Shown here in pieces: positions 43,364 through 51,578 of a stretch of DNA of 64,000 bases; positions within the stretch are counted from its first letter, which is position 1; each line of letters begins with the position of its first letter. Under the pieces are notes generated by a model. It did not search any database, was not told where the DNA came from, and saw only the letters and a list, made by a program, of their open reading frames with translations. The stretch is taken from the NCBI RefSeq assembly GCF_013294115.1, contig NZ_JABSNP010000008.1, positions 1 through 64,000 on the forward strand, in the 5' to 3' direction. A program made the translations under genes and the position numbers. The DNA is from Hymenobacter caeli. Its GTDB lineage: Bacteria; Bacteroidota; Bacteroidia; Cytophagales; Hymenobacteraceae.

Positions 43364-45821
43364 ACGCCAGCGGCACCACCAGCTTGAAGCTCACCGTGCG
43401 GCCCATGTTGAACACGCCCATACGGCCGGTGGTGTAGTTGATGTCGGCGTATTTGAGGCGGCTGAGGTGGCTTTGGTAGGCCACGTCGAACAGGTTGTTG
43501 GCCGTGATGAAGAGCGAGAACAGCGTGCGGCCCTTGGCGTCGGCCACGTCGGTGCCCGCGCCGGCGTTGAAGAGGGTGTAGCCCGGCGTGGCGGTTTCGG
43601 TGTCGAAGGCGGAGAAGTAGCGGTTTTGGGCAAAGGTGTGCTCCAGCTGGAAGCGCACGTAGCTGTTGGTGAGGCGCTGGCCCTGGCGGCGGAAGTTGCC
43701 GCGCAGCTCCGATTGCAGGCGGTCGGCGGGGATGAAGGGCAGGTAGCGCTGGTCGTCGCTCACCCCGATTTGATGGGCCCGCACCATCGAAAACGAGTTT
43801 TCGAAGTGCAGCCAGTCCAGCGGGTGCGGGTGCACGTCGAAGGTGGCCTCGCCGCCCACCAGCTGCGCCCGGCCCGCGCCGTACTCGTACACGCCCACAC
43901 TGGGCGCGCCGGGGCTAGCCGCGGTCAGCGAGTCGGTGCCGGCGTGGTTCAGCAGGCGGCGCGTGAAGATGTAGTTGCTGATGGTGTTCTCGAAGGCGTC
44001 CACGCTCAGGCGCACGTGGTCGGTGGCGTAGCTGATGCCGCCGTCGAGCTGCAGGCTGGTTTCGGCCTTCAGGTCGGGCCGGCCGATTTCGTAGCGAATG
44101 GTGCCCTCGTGGCGGCCGTTCGAGCCCAGCTCGGCGATGTTGGGGGCCCGGAACCCGCGCGACACGTTGCCTTTCAGCGTGAGCTTGTCGCTCACATTAT
44201 AGGCCCCGCCGAGGCTGCCGCTGTAGTTCTGGAACGTGCTGCGGAAGCCCCCAAACTTGGTTTCGGCCCCGGCCGTGGCGGCATCGGTGGGGTGCTCGTC
44301 GCCGTCCAGAAACAGCGGGTCGGCCCCGATGCGGCGCACGTCGTAGCGCAGGCCCCCGCCCAGGTCGAGGTTGCCGAACGACTTCTTCACCACCCCGAAC
44401 ACGCCGGCCTCGTTCATCACGTAGGCCGGGATGAGGAACTCCTGGCCCAGGTTGCGGCTCTGCTGGTGCAGGCCGCTGGTGCCCACCGTCACGTTCCAGC
44501 CGTTGATTTCGGGCAGGTAGTAGCGCAGGGCGTAGTCGAGGGTGCGCAGCTGGAAGTAGAGGTTGGTTTCGGCCGGGTCGAGCACGTTGCCGAACTCGCG
44601 GCGCAGGTTCTGCTGGTAATTGAGCTGCACGGCCAGCCGGGCCCCCTGGTCGCCCAGGATGAAGCTGTTGTCGGTGCCAAAGCGCAGGTGGTTGATTTGC
44701 TGGCGCGGAATTTCCAGCCCGTAGCCACTAAAGCCGGTATTTGGCACCGGCACCGAGGCAATGGTCGGGCCGATGGCGAAGTCCTTCACGAAGCGGCCCG
44801 TGAGCGAGTCGCGCCCGCCGTCCACCAGGCCCAGCTGCTGGTTGAAGGTGCTGAAGTTGAGGTGCGAGTAGCCCCAACTTTTGTTCAGGCCCACGTAGCC
44901 GTTGGCGTCCCACTCGTTGAAGCCCGAGTTAAAAACGCGGCCGTCGTAGCGGTTCTGGTAGTCGCCGGCCACCTTGCGGGTGCCGCGCACCAGCCAGTTC
45001 AGGCCGTTGATGTTGCCCGCGTTTTCGAGCGAGTAGCCCTGCTGGCGGTTGTTGGTCTGGTAGTTGGCCGTGGCCGAGCCGGTGATGTGGCCGTCGGCAA
45101 TGGGCTCGGGGGCCAGCAGGTTGATGACGCCGGCCATGGCGTCGGAGCCGTAGAGCAGCGAGCCGGGGCCCTTGATGATTTCGGCCCGGTCCACGCTGAA
45201 CTCGTCGATTTCGATGCCGTGCTCGTCGCCCCACTGCTGGCCCTCCTGCTTGGCCCCGTTGTTCAGGGTCGTCACGCGGTTGTAGCCCAGCCCGCGCACC
45301 ACGGGCTTGCTGATGGCGGCCCCGGTGGTAATCTGGCTCACGCCCGGCGTGTGGGCCAGCGCGTCAATCATGTTGGTGCCCGACGTTTGGTTGAGGCGGG
45401 TGTGGTCCACCACCGTGGTGGGGATGGGCGAGCGGCGGGCCTCGGTGGCCGCCGACACGCCCGTGACCACCACCTGGCCGATTTCGGTGGCCGCCGGGCT
45501 CAGCTTCACGGCCAGCGGCTGGCCGCTGCCGGTGTCCACCGTCAGGCTCACGGTGGTGTAGCCCAGCGAGCGCACCTGCACCCCGAAGCGCCCCCGGGGC
45601 AGGTCAGCAAAGCTGAACGTGCCCGCGGCGTCGGTGGCCGCGCCCTGCTTGAGGTCGGTGAAGAGCACGGTGGCCCCCGGCACGGCCTCGCCGGTGGTGG
45701 CGTCCGTCACGCGGCCGGTGAAGGCCGCGGCGGCGCGGGCCCGGGGGGGCCCGGGGGCCGTTTGGGCCCGGGCAGCCCCGGCCAGTATGCCCAGTGAAAC
45801 AATGATTAGCAGTTGACGCAT
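43356..45821 (-). CDS. TonB-dependent outer-membrane receptor
   Basis: 821 aa. Signal peptide (MRQLLIIVSLGILAGAARAQ), a carboxypeptidase-regulatory-like (CarbopepD_reg) domain at about residues 33-110 (TGRVTDATTGEAVPGATVLF), plug domain (about 120-230, VVVTGVSAATEARRSP and GPGSLLYGSDAMAGVINL) and a 22-strand barrel. Siderophore, vitamin B12 and zinc are all possible ligands. The neighbours (CDF exporter, His-rich protein, Fur/Zur-type regulator) favour zinc or another metal (inference). The ATG giving MRQLLIIV is chosen. Confidence 0.93.
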   Translation of the reverse strand: MRQLLIIVSLGILAGAARAQTAPGPPRARAAAAFTGRVTDATTGEAVPGATVLFTDLKQGAATDAAGTFSFADLPRGRFGVQVRSLGYTTVSLTVDTGSGQPLAVKLSPAATEIGQVVVTGVSAATEARRSPIPTTVVDHTRLNQTSGTNMIDALAHTPGVSQITTGAAISKPVVRGLGYNRVTTLNNGAKQEGQQWGDEHGIEIDEFSVDRAEIIKGPGSLLYGSDAMAGVINLLAPEPIADGHITGSATANYQTNNRQQGYSLENAGNINGLNWLVRGTRKVAGDYQNRYDGRVFNSGFNEWDANGYVGLNKSWGYSHLNFSTFNQQLGLVDGGRDSLTGRFVKDFAIGPTIASVPVPNTGFSGYGLEIPRQQINHLRFGTDNSFILGDQGARLAVQLNYQQNLRREFGNVLDPAETNLYFQLRTLDYALRYYLPEINGWNVTVGTSGLHQQSRNLGQEFLIPAYVMNEAGVFGVVKKSFGNLDLGGGLRYDVRRIGADPLFLDGDEHPTDAATAGAETKFGGFRSTFQNYSGSLGGAYNVSDKLTLKGNVSRGFRAPNIAELGSNGRHEGTIRYEIGRPDLKAETSLQLDGGISYATDHVRLSVDAFENTISNYIFTRRLLNHAGTDSLTAASPGAPSVGVYEYGAGRAQLVGGEATFDVHPHPLDWLHFENSFSMVRAHQIGVSDDQRYLPFIPADRLQSELRGNFRRQGQRLTNSYVRFQLEHTFAQNRYFSAFDTETATPGYTLFNAGAGTDVADAKGRTLFSLFITANNLFDVAYQSHLSRLKYADINYTTGRMGVFNMGRTVSFKLVVPLAFK

Positions 45822-46073
45822 GACAAAAAGTTGGAAACGGCAAAGCCGCAGTGCAAGAAATAGGGGCACTTCCGCAGCGCATTGTTCCCGGCTGCCGGCC
45901 AGGGCGTTCCCCCGGTTTCTTCAGCGCCAAACGGAAGGTACCCCCGGCCGCGGAACCCCGCGGCTGAAAATTTTTACCTGAAAAAAAGGTGGGCTGGGGC
46001 CGCCCCCGCCGACCCGCCCACAACGGCCACAGGCCACGAAGAAGCCTTAAATCAACCCAGACGGCACCCGGCG

Positions 46074-46427
46074 CTAGGCCCGCGGGGGGCCCCGCAGGCA
46101 GCGCTGCGCCGCCACGGCCTCGGCCCACCCCGACGCCGCGAACGGCGCGCGCAGGCCCACCACGGCCGGGCCCGCCGGCCCGGGCACCGCCACCGGCGCG
46201 GCCGGCTGAAACGCTGCGCGGTAGAGCGCTTCTTCGTGGCAGTGCTTGTGCTGGCCGCTCAGCAGGGCATTGCCCTTGGCAACCCCGGCGCGGGCCCGGG
46301 GGACTGCCTCGGCGGTGTGGCGGTGCGGGTGCAGGGCCAGCACCCATGCCTCCGGCAGCAGCACCCGCACAAAGCAGAGCAGCAGGAAGACGGCAAGGGT
46401 TTGGCGGCGCAGCAGCACGGGCAACAC
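46074..46427 (-). CDS. His-rich small membrane or secreted protein
   Basis: 117 aa. One hydrophobic N-terminal segment (about residues 8-31) and two metal-binding-like clusters: HPHRHT (residues 33-38) and QHKHCHEE (about 59-66). Small His-rich proteins often precede metal-related TonB receptors in Bacteroidota, as here (252 nt upstream of the receptor, same strand). A zinc-binding role is inferred. The C-terminal half is Ala/Pro-rich without motifs. Confidence 0.6.
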   Translation of the reverse strand: MLPVLLRRQTLAVFLLLCFVRVLLPEAWVLALHPHRHTAEAVPRARAGVAKGNALLSGQHKHCHEEALYRAAFQPAAPVAVPGPAGPAVVGLRAPFAASGWAEAVAAQRCLRGPPRA

Positions 46428-47140
46428 GGGTTAGCAGGCAACGCGGCGGCTTACGAAAGCCGCTCGTCGGAGGTTGCCCAAGGGACAGAAATAGCTAATG
46501 CAGCACAATTGCGCGGGTTGCCAGACTGTCATATGAATTATTTATATCAGCAAATCAACACAATCAATGCTTTACTTGTAATTATTAGATGCTGGTTGGC
46601 GGTAATTCAAACCAAATTAATTACTATTTGCAACTAAGTTGCGTTTATTATTTTGCCCTCCGCCTGTTGCTTTGCTTTCATTCCTTGCGGCCATGCCCGC
46701 CGCTTTGTATTTGCCGTGCCCGATTTTGAACCACACAGGTGGCCCGCCCTAGGCTGGGCCGCCGATTATGGCGGGGCCCCCTGAACGCCGTGCCGTGCGG
46801 GTGCGCTGCGCGGCCGGCCCGCTGCTGCTGGCCTGGTGGGGCACCCGCAACCTCAGGGCCGTCGCCGCTCGCTGGGAGTTGGGCTTCCTGGCGTTGAGCA
46901 GGGCGCCGGTGGCGGCTGCCGGCCGTCGCCGGCCGGGCTGCGGAGAGCCCTTTTGGGGCCGTTCGGATTGTGGTGGCAGGCCTGTTGGAAGGGCGCTGAC
47001 TGGGCTGGCAGTTGGTACAGCACGCCGCCTCCGCCGGCCTCATTGTTGCCCACCTCCTCAACCAGCGCCGCTGCCGCCGGCAGGCTTGCGGCTACTAGGC
47101 CGGGCAAACTATTTGCGGCGCGGCCGCGTCATGGGTCCCT
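46428..47140. other. Gene-poor 713-nt region with AT-rich stretch and regulatory palindrome
   Basis: The left part (about 46490-46660) is AT-rich against a GC-rich background and holds a GCAAC-N3-GTTGC palindrome (46630-46642). The right part (about 46660-47140) is GC-rich, with open frames on both strands whose products lack any recognisable domain or signal. Nothing further can be supported there; a decayed gene is possible. Confidence 0.6.
46630..46642. promoter_or_regulatory. GCAACTAAGTTGC palindrome, putative Zur-type operator
   Basis: A perfect 13-bp palindrome in the AT-rich intergenic stretch between the His-rich gene (minus strand) and the lipocalin-like and Fur/Zur-type genes (plus strand). 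A GCAAC-N3-GTTGY site also occurs at 42866-42878 between the CDF and GNAT genes. The assignment to a zinc regulator is by context. Confidence 0.5.
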
Positions 47141-47629
47141 ATGCAGCACCTCTCGGCCTTCCGCGGATTCTTGTTGGCCGCCGCGCTGGCCGGGGGCCCC
47201 CGGGAAGCGGCGGCGCAAGCACCCGCCCGGTTGGCGGGCCATTGGCAGGCCCTGCAAATCAGCCTCGTGGCCAACCACGTGGTGTCGCACGCGCTCCAGG
47301 AGCGCATGAACGATTCGGCCCTGGCCGTCACCAACTTTGAGTTGCGGCACCACACGCTGGAGCAGGTCGTCGAGTTCCGGGCCGACGGCACCTACCGCTA
47401 CGCGCAGAAAAGCAAAAGCGCGCCGGCGCGTACCGAAACGGGCACCTACACCGTAGGTAAAAGCGTTGTCGAAGCCCAGAGCCCCGGCGCGGCCGAGGGT
47501 TCGTCGTTTGCCCGCTGGCGCATCGTGCGCCTGGGCCGGCGGCAGCTGGTGCTGGAACGGCCCATGTGGGCCGATTCATTGCGCATCGGCCAGCAGGTAG
47601 AATTTCGCCGGTGGCCGCCCACCCCTTAG
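47141..47629 (+). CDS. Secreted protein of unknown function, lipocalin-like
   Basis: 162 aa. Signal peptide (about residues 1-25, ending REAAAQ) followed by LAGHWQALQISLVANHVVSH, EFRADGTYRYAQKSKS, TETGTYTVGKSVVEAQSP and RLGRRQLVLERP. The G-x-W opening and alternating short strands resemble lipocalin-like domains. Function unknown. It is 50 nt upstream of the Fur/Zur-type gene on the same strand, but that gene has its own -7 box. Confidence 0.65.
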   Translation: MQHLSAFRGFLLAAALAGGPREAAAQAPARLAGHWQALQISLVANHVVSHALQERMNDSALAVTNFELRHHTLEQVVEFRADGTYRYAQKSKSAPARTETGTYTVGKSVVEAQSPGAAEGSSFARWRIVRLGRRQLVLERPMWADSLRIGQQVEFRRWPPTP

Positions 47630-47667
47630 TTTCCCCACCGGCCCCGGTCTCCGGCGCGCCCGCTGCT

Positions 47668-47675
47668 TACTTTTG
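47668..47675 (+). promoter_or_regulatory. -7 box of the Fur/Zur-type gene, leaderless arrangement
   Basis: TACTTTTG ends only 4 nt before the ATG at 47680, so the transcript would start at or next to the start codon. Confidence 0.6.
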
Positions 47676-47679
47676 CCCC

Positions 47680-48120
47680 ATGCCCCCCGCCGTTGCCCCC
47701 GACCGCCTCGCCCAAACCATCGTTCGCCACGGCCTGCGCCAGACGCCCGTGCGCCGCGCCGTGCTGGCCGCCTTGGCGGGCAAGGGCTACGCCCTCACCG
47801 GGGCCGAGATTGAGTTGGAGACGGGCCCCGGCACCGACCGCATCACCCTGTACCGCACGCTTAAAAGCTTCGAACAGAGCGGCCTTATCCACCGCGTCAT
47901 CGACGACTCGGACGTGCTGCGCTACGCGGCCTGCTCCATCGAGTGCAGCGCGGACGCGCATTTCGATAACCACGTGCATTTCAAGTGCGGCGTGTGTGCC
48001 CACACGTATTGCCTGAGCCAGGTGGCCATCCCAGCCGTGGCCCTACCCGGCGGCTTCCGGGCCGAGCGGCGCGACTACCTGCTTTCGGGCACGTGCCAGC
48101 TGTGCCAGCCCACTCCCTGA
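47680..48120 (+). CDS. Fur family metal-responsive repressor (Zur-like)
   Basis: 146 aa. A winged helix (residues about 8-75: RQTPVRRAVLAALAGKGYAL, DRITLYRTLKSFEQSGLIHR) is followed by a dimerisation/metal domain with HVHFKCGVC (Cys103 and Cys106) and a second CQLC (139-142), the four-cysteine structural zinc site of the family. Fur, Zur and PerR cannot be told apart by sequence alone; the surrounding zinc-related genes favour Zur. A stem-loop terminator follows at 48122-48159. Confidence 0.88.
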   Translation: MPPAVAPDRLAQTIVRHGLRQTPVRRAVLAALAGKGYALTGAEIELETGPGTDRITLYRTLKSFEQSGLIHRVIDDSDVLRYAACSIECSADAHFDNHVHFKCGVCAHTYCLSQVAIPAVALPGGFRAERRDYLLSGTCQLCQPTP

Positions 48121-48121
48121 G

Positions 48122-48159
48122 AACCCGGCCACCGGGTAAGCGGCACCATTGGCCGGGTT
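48122..48159 (+). terminator. Terminator after the Fur/Zur-type gene
   Basis: 10-bp stem AACCCGGCCA with TGGCCGGGTT, 18-nt loop, followed by TTTTCC. It lies just after the stop codon at 48118-48120. Confidence 0.75.
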
Positions 48160-48316
48160 TTCCGCTTGATTCACCGGCCCCCTAAATCCGAACGTACCGG
48201 CACTTTAGTATTTGGGCCCGGCGGTTAAAGCACACAATTTTACCTCCTTTCGAACGTATCATTGCAGCCAGTTGGCCGTTATCACGCCGTTAGGCGTTAC
48301 TGCCTCTACCCATCAT

Positions 48317-48832
48317 ATGATTATCCAAGAAATCAGCGAACTGTTAATTCAACACAGTGCGCCGTTGAGTTTGCTGCGTGTGAGCTGGGCCGCCGGCCGC
48401 GATATGAGCCGGTTCCGCAGCACTTTTGAGCGGGTGCTGGAAGTGGCCCGGCGCGTGGCGGCGAGCCGGGTCGTGCTCGAACTGGACGCTTTGCCCGACA
48501 TTTCGCCTTACGACCAGGCTTGGCTGGCCACCCAGTGGATGCCCCGGGCCGTCGAGCTTCCCCTGGAGCAGGTGGTCATCGTGCTTTCGCCCCGCCGCAT
48601 CTACAACCACCAAGTGGTGGAAGGCTTGCTGTTTATGGCGCGGCCGTTCATCCATTTCGACGTGCAGTTCTTCTCGCAGTCGATACCCGCCCTGCGCTGG
48701 ATTAGCGACTATTCGCCCCTCGTGCCCGGCCTGCTCGCCGAGTGGGACGCGGCTTTCGGGCCTGCCGGATTGGCCCCGGGCACCGGCAATGCCGCCGAGC
48801 AGCGGGCCAGCTACGGCTATGACCAGGCGTAG
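48317..48832 (+). CDS. STAS-like domain protein of unknown function (paralogue 1)
   Basis: 171 aa, soluble, no signal. It aligns along its length with the protein at 48999-49457 (LERGLELV/FERVLEVA, VLVDFEGLP/VVLELDALP, HNQMTTEAMFWVARHLMRF/YNHQVVEGLLFMARPFIHF). The size and alternating strand-helix pattern suggest a STAS/SpoIIAA-like domain, but no family hit is certain. The start is the ATG giving MIIQEISELLIQHS. Tandem with its paralogue, about 166 nt apart. Confidence 0.65.
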   Translation: MIIQEISELLIQHSAPLSLLRVSWAAGRDMSRFRSTFERVLEVARRVAASRVVLELDALPDISPYDQAWLATQWMPRAVELPLEQVVIVLSPRRIYNHQVVEGLLFMARPFIHFDVQFFSQSIPALRWISDYSPLVPGLLAEWDAAFGPAGLAPGTGNAAEQRASYGYDQA

Positions 48833-48998
48833 CCCTTCGCGCTGACAACCTGGCAGGGCAACTTGTTTACCAGCTCGCCGCCAGGGCCACCGTATGCCCT
48901 CTTCTCGGCCACGCTAAAATTCCGGTTTTGCTCCTTGGGCTTTCGGAGCCGCGGGTTGTTCCTTTGGGGTTGCCCACGCTCCCCCAGGGCTCCGTTTT

Positions 48999-49457
48999 AT
49001 GCTTTTCCCACTTTTTGATGCCTTGCAGGTGCAGCACGACGCGGGCCTGCGCCTGCTGCGGTTCCAGTGGCTTGATTTGGCCAACCACCGCCTGCGCCCC
49101 GCGCTCGAGCGCGGCCTCGAATTGGTGGTGGCCCACCAGCCCACCCACGTATTAGTGGATTTTGAGGGCCTGCCGCCCATTGGCATCAAGGACGAGTTGT
49201 GGATGTCGACCTACTGGTTTCCGCGCATTGCGGGCCAGTCGCTGCGGTGCGTGGCCCTGGTGCTGCGGCCCGAGCACCTGCACAACCAGATGACCACCGA
49301 GGCCATGTTTTGGGTGGCCCGTCACCTGATGCGCTTCCAGGTGCAGGTGTTCGACGAGGTGCCTGCTGCCCTCGACTGGCTGACGGGCCGCGCCGCGGCC
49401 CAGCGCCTGCAGGCCGAGTGGGCCGCCGGCCCGCCCCCCGCCCCGCTGCCAACCTGA
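48999..49457 (+). CDS. STAS-like domain protein of unknown function (paralogue 2)
   Basis: 152 aa. Same architecture as the protein at 48317-48832: an N-terminal strand-helix part, then VLVDFEGLPPIGIKDELWM, the CVALVLRPEHLHNQ segment and a C-terminal helix RGAAQRLQAEWA-like tail. Similarity in order and spacing shows a tandem duplication with strong divergence. The first ATG gives MLFPLFDALQ. Function unknown; a role in signalling is a guess. Confidence 0.65.
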   Translation: MLFPLFDALQVQHDAGLRLLRFQWLDLANHRLRPALERGLELVVAHQPTHVLVDFEGLPPIGIKDELWMSTYWFPRIAGQSLRCVALVLRPEHLHNQMTTEAMFWVARHLMRFQVQVFDEVPAALDWLTGRAAAQRLQAEWAAGPPPAPLPT

Positions 49458-49546
49458 CAGCGCCCGGCCGCGTGGCGCAGCTTTTGGGGGCGGGCGGGGG
49501 TCCCGCCACGCGCGGGCCTTCCCACGCACCCAACCTATTTATCGCC

Positions 49547-51382
49547 ATGCAGGAAACCGGCTCCATCTCCATCCACACCGAGAACATCTTCCCCATCATC
49601 AAGAAGTTCTTGTACTCCGACCACGAAATCTTCCTTCGTGAGCTGGTCTCGAACGCCGTTGATGCCACCCAAAAGCTGCAAAGCCTGGCCCGCCAGGGCG
49701 AATTTAAGGGCGAGCTGGGCGAACTGAAAGTGCGCGTGACCGTGGACAAAGAAACCCGTAAAATCACGGTTTCGGACCACGGCCTGGGCATGAGCGCCGA
49801 AGAAATCAAGAAGTACATCAACCAGATTGCCTTCTCCGGGGCCACCGAGTTTGTGGAGAAGTACAAAGAAACCGATGCTACGGCTAAGGACCAGATTATC
49901 GGGCAGTTCGGCCTGGGCTTCTATTCCGCCTTCATGGTGGCCAAGGAAGTAGAGATTTGGTCGCAGTCGTACAAGGAGGACACGCTGACGGCCCACTGGA
50001 TTTGCGACGGCAGCACCCAGTTCACCCTCGACGAGCCCACCGGCGAGCACGCCAAGGCCGAGCGCGGCACCGACGTGGTGCTGCACGTGGCCGACGACTC
50101 GGACGAGTTTTTGGAAGTGGAGCGGCTGCGCACCATCCTCACCAAGTACTGCAAATTTTTGCCGGTGCCCATTGAGCTGGAAGGCCAGCTCATCAACGAC
50201 ACCACGCCCATCTGGACCAAGCAGCCCAGCGAGCTGACCGACGATGACTACCTGAAGTTTTACCAGGAGCTGTACCCGATGTCGATGGACGCGCCGCTGT
50301 TCTGGATTCACCTCAACGTGGACTACCCGTTCAACCTGACGGGCATCCTGTACTTCCCGAAGGTGAAGGACGAGCTGCAGTTCCAGCGCAACAAGATTCA
50401 GCTGTACTCGCGCCAGGTGTTCATCACCGACGAGGTGAAGGACGTGGTGCCCGAATTCCTGATGCTGCTGCACGGCGTGCTCGACTCGCCCGACATTCCG
50501 CTGAACGTGTCGCGCAGCTTCTTGCAGGCCGACGCGGCGGTGCGCAAAATCAACACCTACGTGACGCGCAAGGTGGCCGATAAGTTGAACGACCTGTTCA
50601 AAAAAGGCCGCGCCGGCTACGAGGAGAAATGGACTGATATCGGCATGTTCGTGAAGTACGGCATGTTGTCGGATGAGAAGTTTTACGAGCGGGCCAAAGA
50701 CTTCGTGTTGTTGAAGAATGTGGCTGGCAAACTGTTCACTATCACCGAGTACACCGAGCACATCCAGGCCAATCAGCAGGACAAGGACGGCAATACCGTG
50801 GTGCTGTACACCAACGATGCCGAGGCCCAGCACGGCTACGTGGCCGCCGCCCAGGAGCGCGGCTACGACGTGCTGAACCTCGACCAGGTGCTCGACTCGC
50901 ACTTCATCGGCCAGCTGGAGCAAAAGCTGGAAAAAACCAGCTTCAAGCGCGTGGACGCCGACACCATCGGCAAGCTCATCGAGAAGGACGGCACCACCGA
51001 AAGCGTGCTCAGCGAAGACGACCAGACCAAGCTGGCGGAGGCCTTCAAAACGGCCATCCACAACGAGGCCATGCACGTGAAAGTAGCGGCCCTGAGCCCG
51101 CAGGACGCGCCGGTGGTCATTACCCAAAACGAGTTCATGCGCCGCATGAAGGACATGCAGCGCACCGGCGGCGGGGGCGGCATGCAGATGTTCGGGGCCT
51201 TCCCCGATTCGTTCGACGTGACCGTGAACGCCAACCACCCCCTCGCCCAGCGCGTGCTGGCCGATGGCGAAACCGGCGAGAAGCTGGCCAAGCAAGCCTT
51301 CGACCTGGCCTTACTGGCCCAGGGCATGCTGAAAGGCGAGGCCCTTACGGCCTTCGTGAAGCGTAGCACCGAGCTGCTCTAG
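49547..51382 (+). CDS. htpG: Molecular chaperone HtpG (Hsp90)
   Basis: 611 aa. N-terminal GHKL ATPase (about residues 1-215): EIFLRELVSNAVDATQKL, DHGLGMSAEEIKKYINQIAF, GQFGLGFYSAFMV. Middle domain (about 220-480) with VDYPFNLTGILYFPKVKDEL and the catalytic-loop region NVSRSFLQAD. C-terminal dimerisation domain. It folds and remodels client proteins with ATP. The start is the ATG giving MQETGSISIHTENIF, typical of the family; the open frame upstream is not coding. Followed by a strong terminator. Confidence 0.97.
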   Translation: MQETGSISIHTENIFPIIKKFLYSDHEIFLRELVSNAVDATQKLQSLARQGEFKGELGELKVRVTVDKETRKITVSDHGLGMSAEEIKKYINQIAFSGATEFVEKYKETDATAKDQIIGQFGLGFYSAFMVAKEVEIWSQSYKEDTLTAHWICDGSTQFTLDEPTGEHAKAERGTDVVLHVADDSDEFLEVERLRTILTKYCKFLPVPIELEGQLINDTTPIWTKQPSELTDDDYLKFYQELYPMSMDAPLFWIHLNVDYPFNLTGILYFPKVKDELQFQRNKIQLYSRQVFITDEVKDVVPEFLMLLHGVLDSPDIPLNVSRSFLQADAAVRKINTYVTRKVADKLNDLFKKGRAGYEEKWTDIGMFVKYGMLSDEKFYERAKDFVLLKNVAGKLFTITEYTEHIQANQQDKDGNTVVLYTNDAEAQHGYVAAAQERGYDVLNLDQVLDSHFIGQLEQKLEKTSFKRVDADTIGKLIEKDGTTESVLSEDDQTKLAEAFKTAIHNEAMHVKVAALSPQDAPVVITQNEFMRRMKDMQRTGGGGGMQMFGAFPDSFDVTVNANHPLAQRVLADGETGEKLAKQAFDLALLAQGMLKGEALTAFVKRSTELL

Positions 51383-51423
51383 GGTCGGAAGCCGCGCTTC
51401 GCGCTGCACTGTTTTTTGAATGA

Positions 51424-51460
51424 AGAAAGGCCTGAAGCACGCGTTGCTTCAGGCCTTTCT
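51424..51460 (+). terminator. Terminator of htpG
   Basis: Perfect 15-bp stem AGAAAGGCCTGAAGC with its complement at 51446-51460, 7-nt loop. Confidence 0.85.
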
Positions 51461-51509
51461 CTGCTTGAACAGCTCCGTGCTTTGGAGTTGTTCAGAAGGT
51501 GGGGAAGTT

Positions 51510-51559
51510 CAAAATTGAACGTCATGCCGAGCGCAGCCGAGGCATGACGTTCAATTTTG
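51510..51559. repeat. Short inverted repeat with GTCATGC core
   Basis: Arms 51510-51528 and 51541-51559 pair perfectly for 19 bp around a 12-nt loop. The inner part GTCATGCC...GGCATGAC is shared with 54910-54958; the outer part (AAAATTGAAC) is specific to this locus. It lies between the converging htpG and propeller genes. Confidence 0.85.
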
Positions 51560-51578
51560 CTAGGTTCTTTTCTTTGAA

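Noticed and set aside
45822..46073. Possible cobalamin riboswitch upstream of the TonB-dependent receptor
   Set aside because: The gap has hairpins (for example GCCGCGG-AACC-CCGCGGC) but not the conserved B12-box GCCACTG or the other conserved segments in order.
46678..47340. Open frames on both strands in the gene-poor region
   Set aside because: Arg/Pro/Ala-rich products with no motif; they overlap each other and the true gene at 47141-47629.
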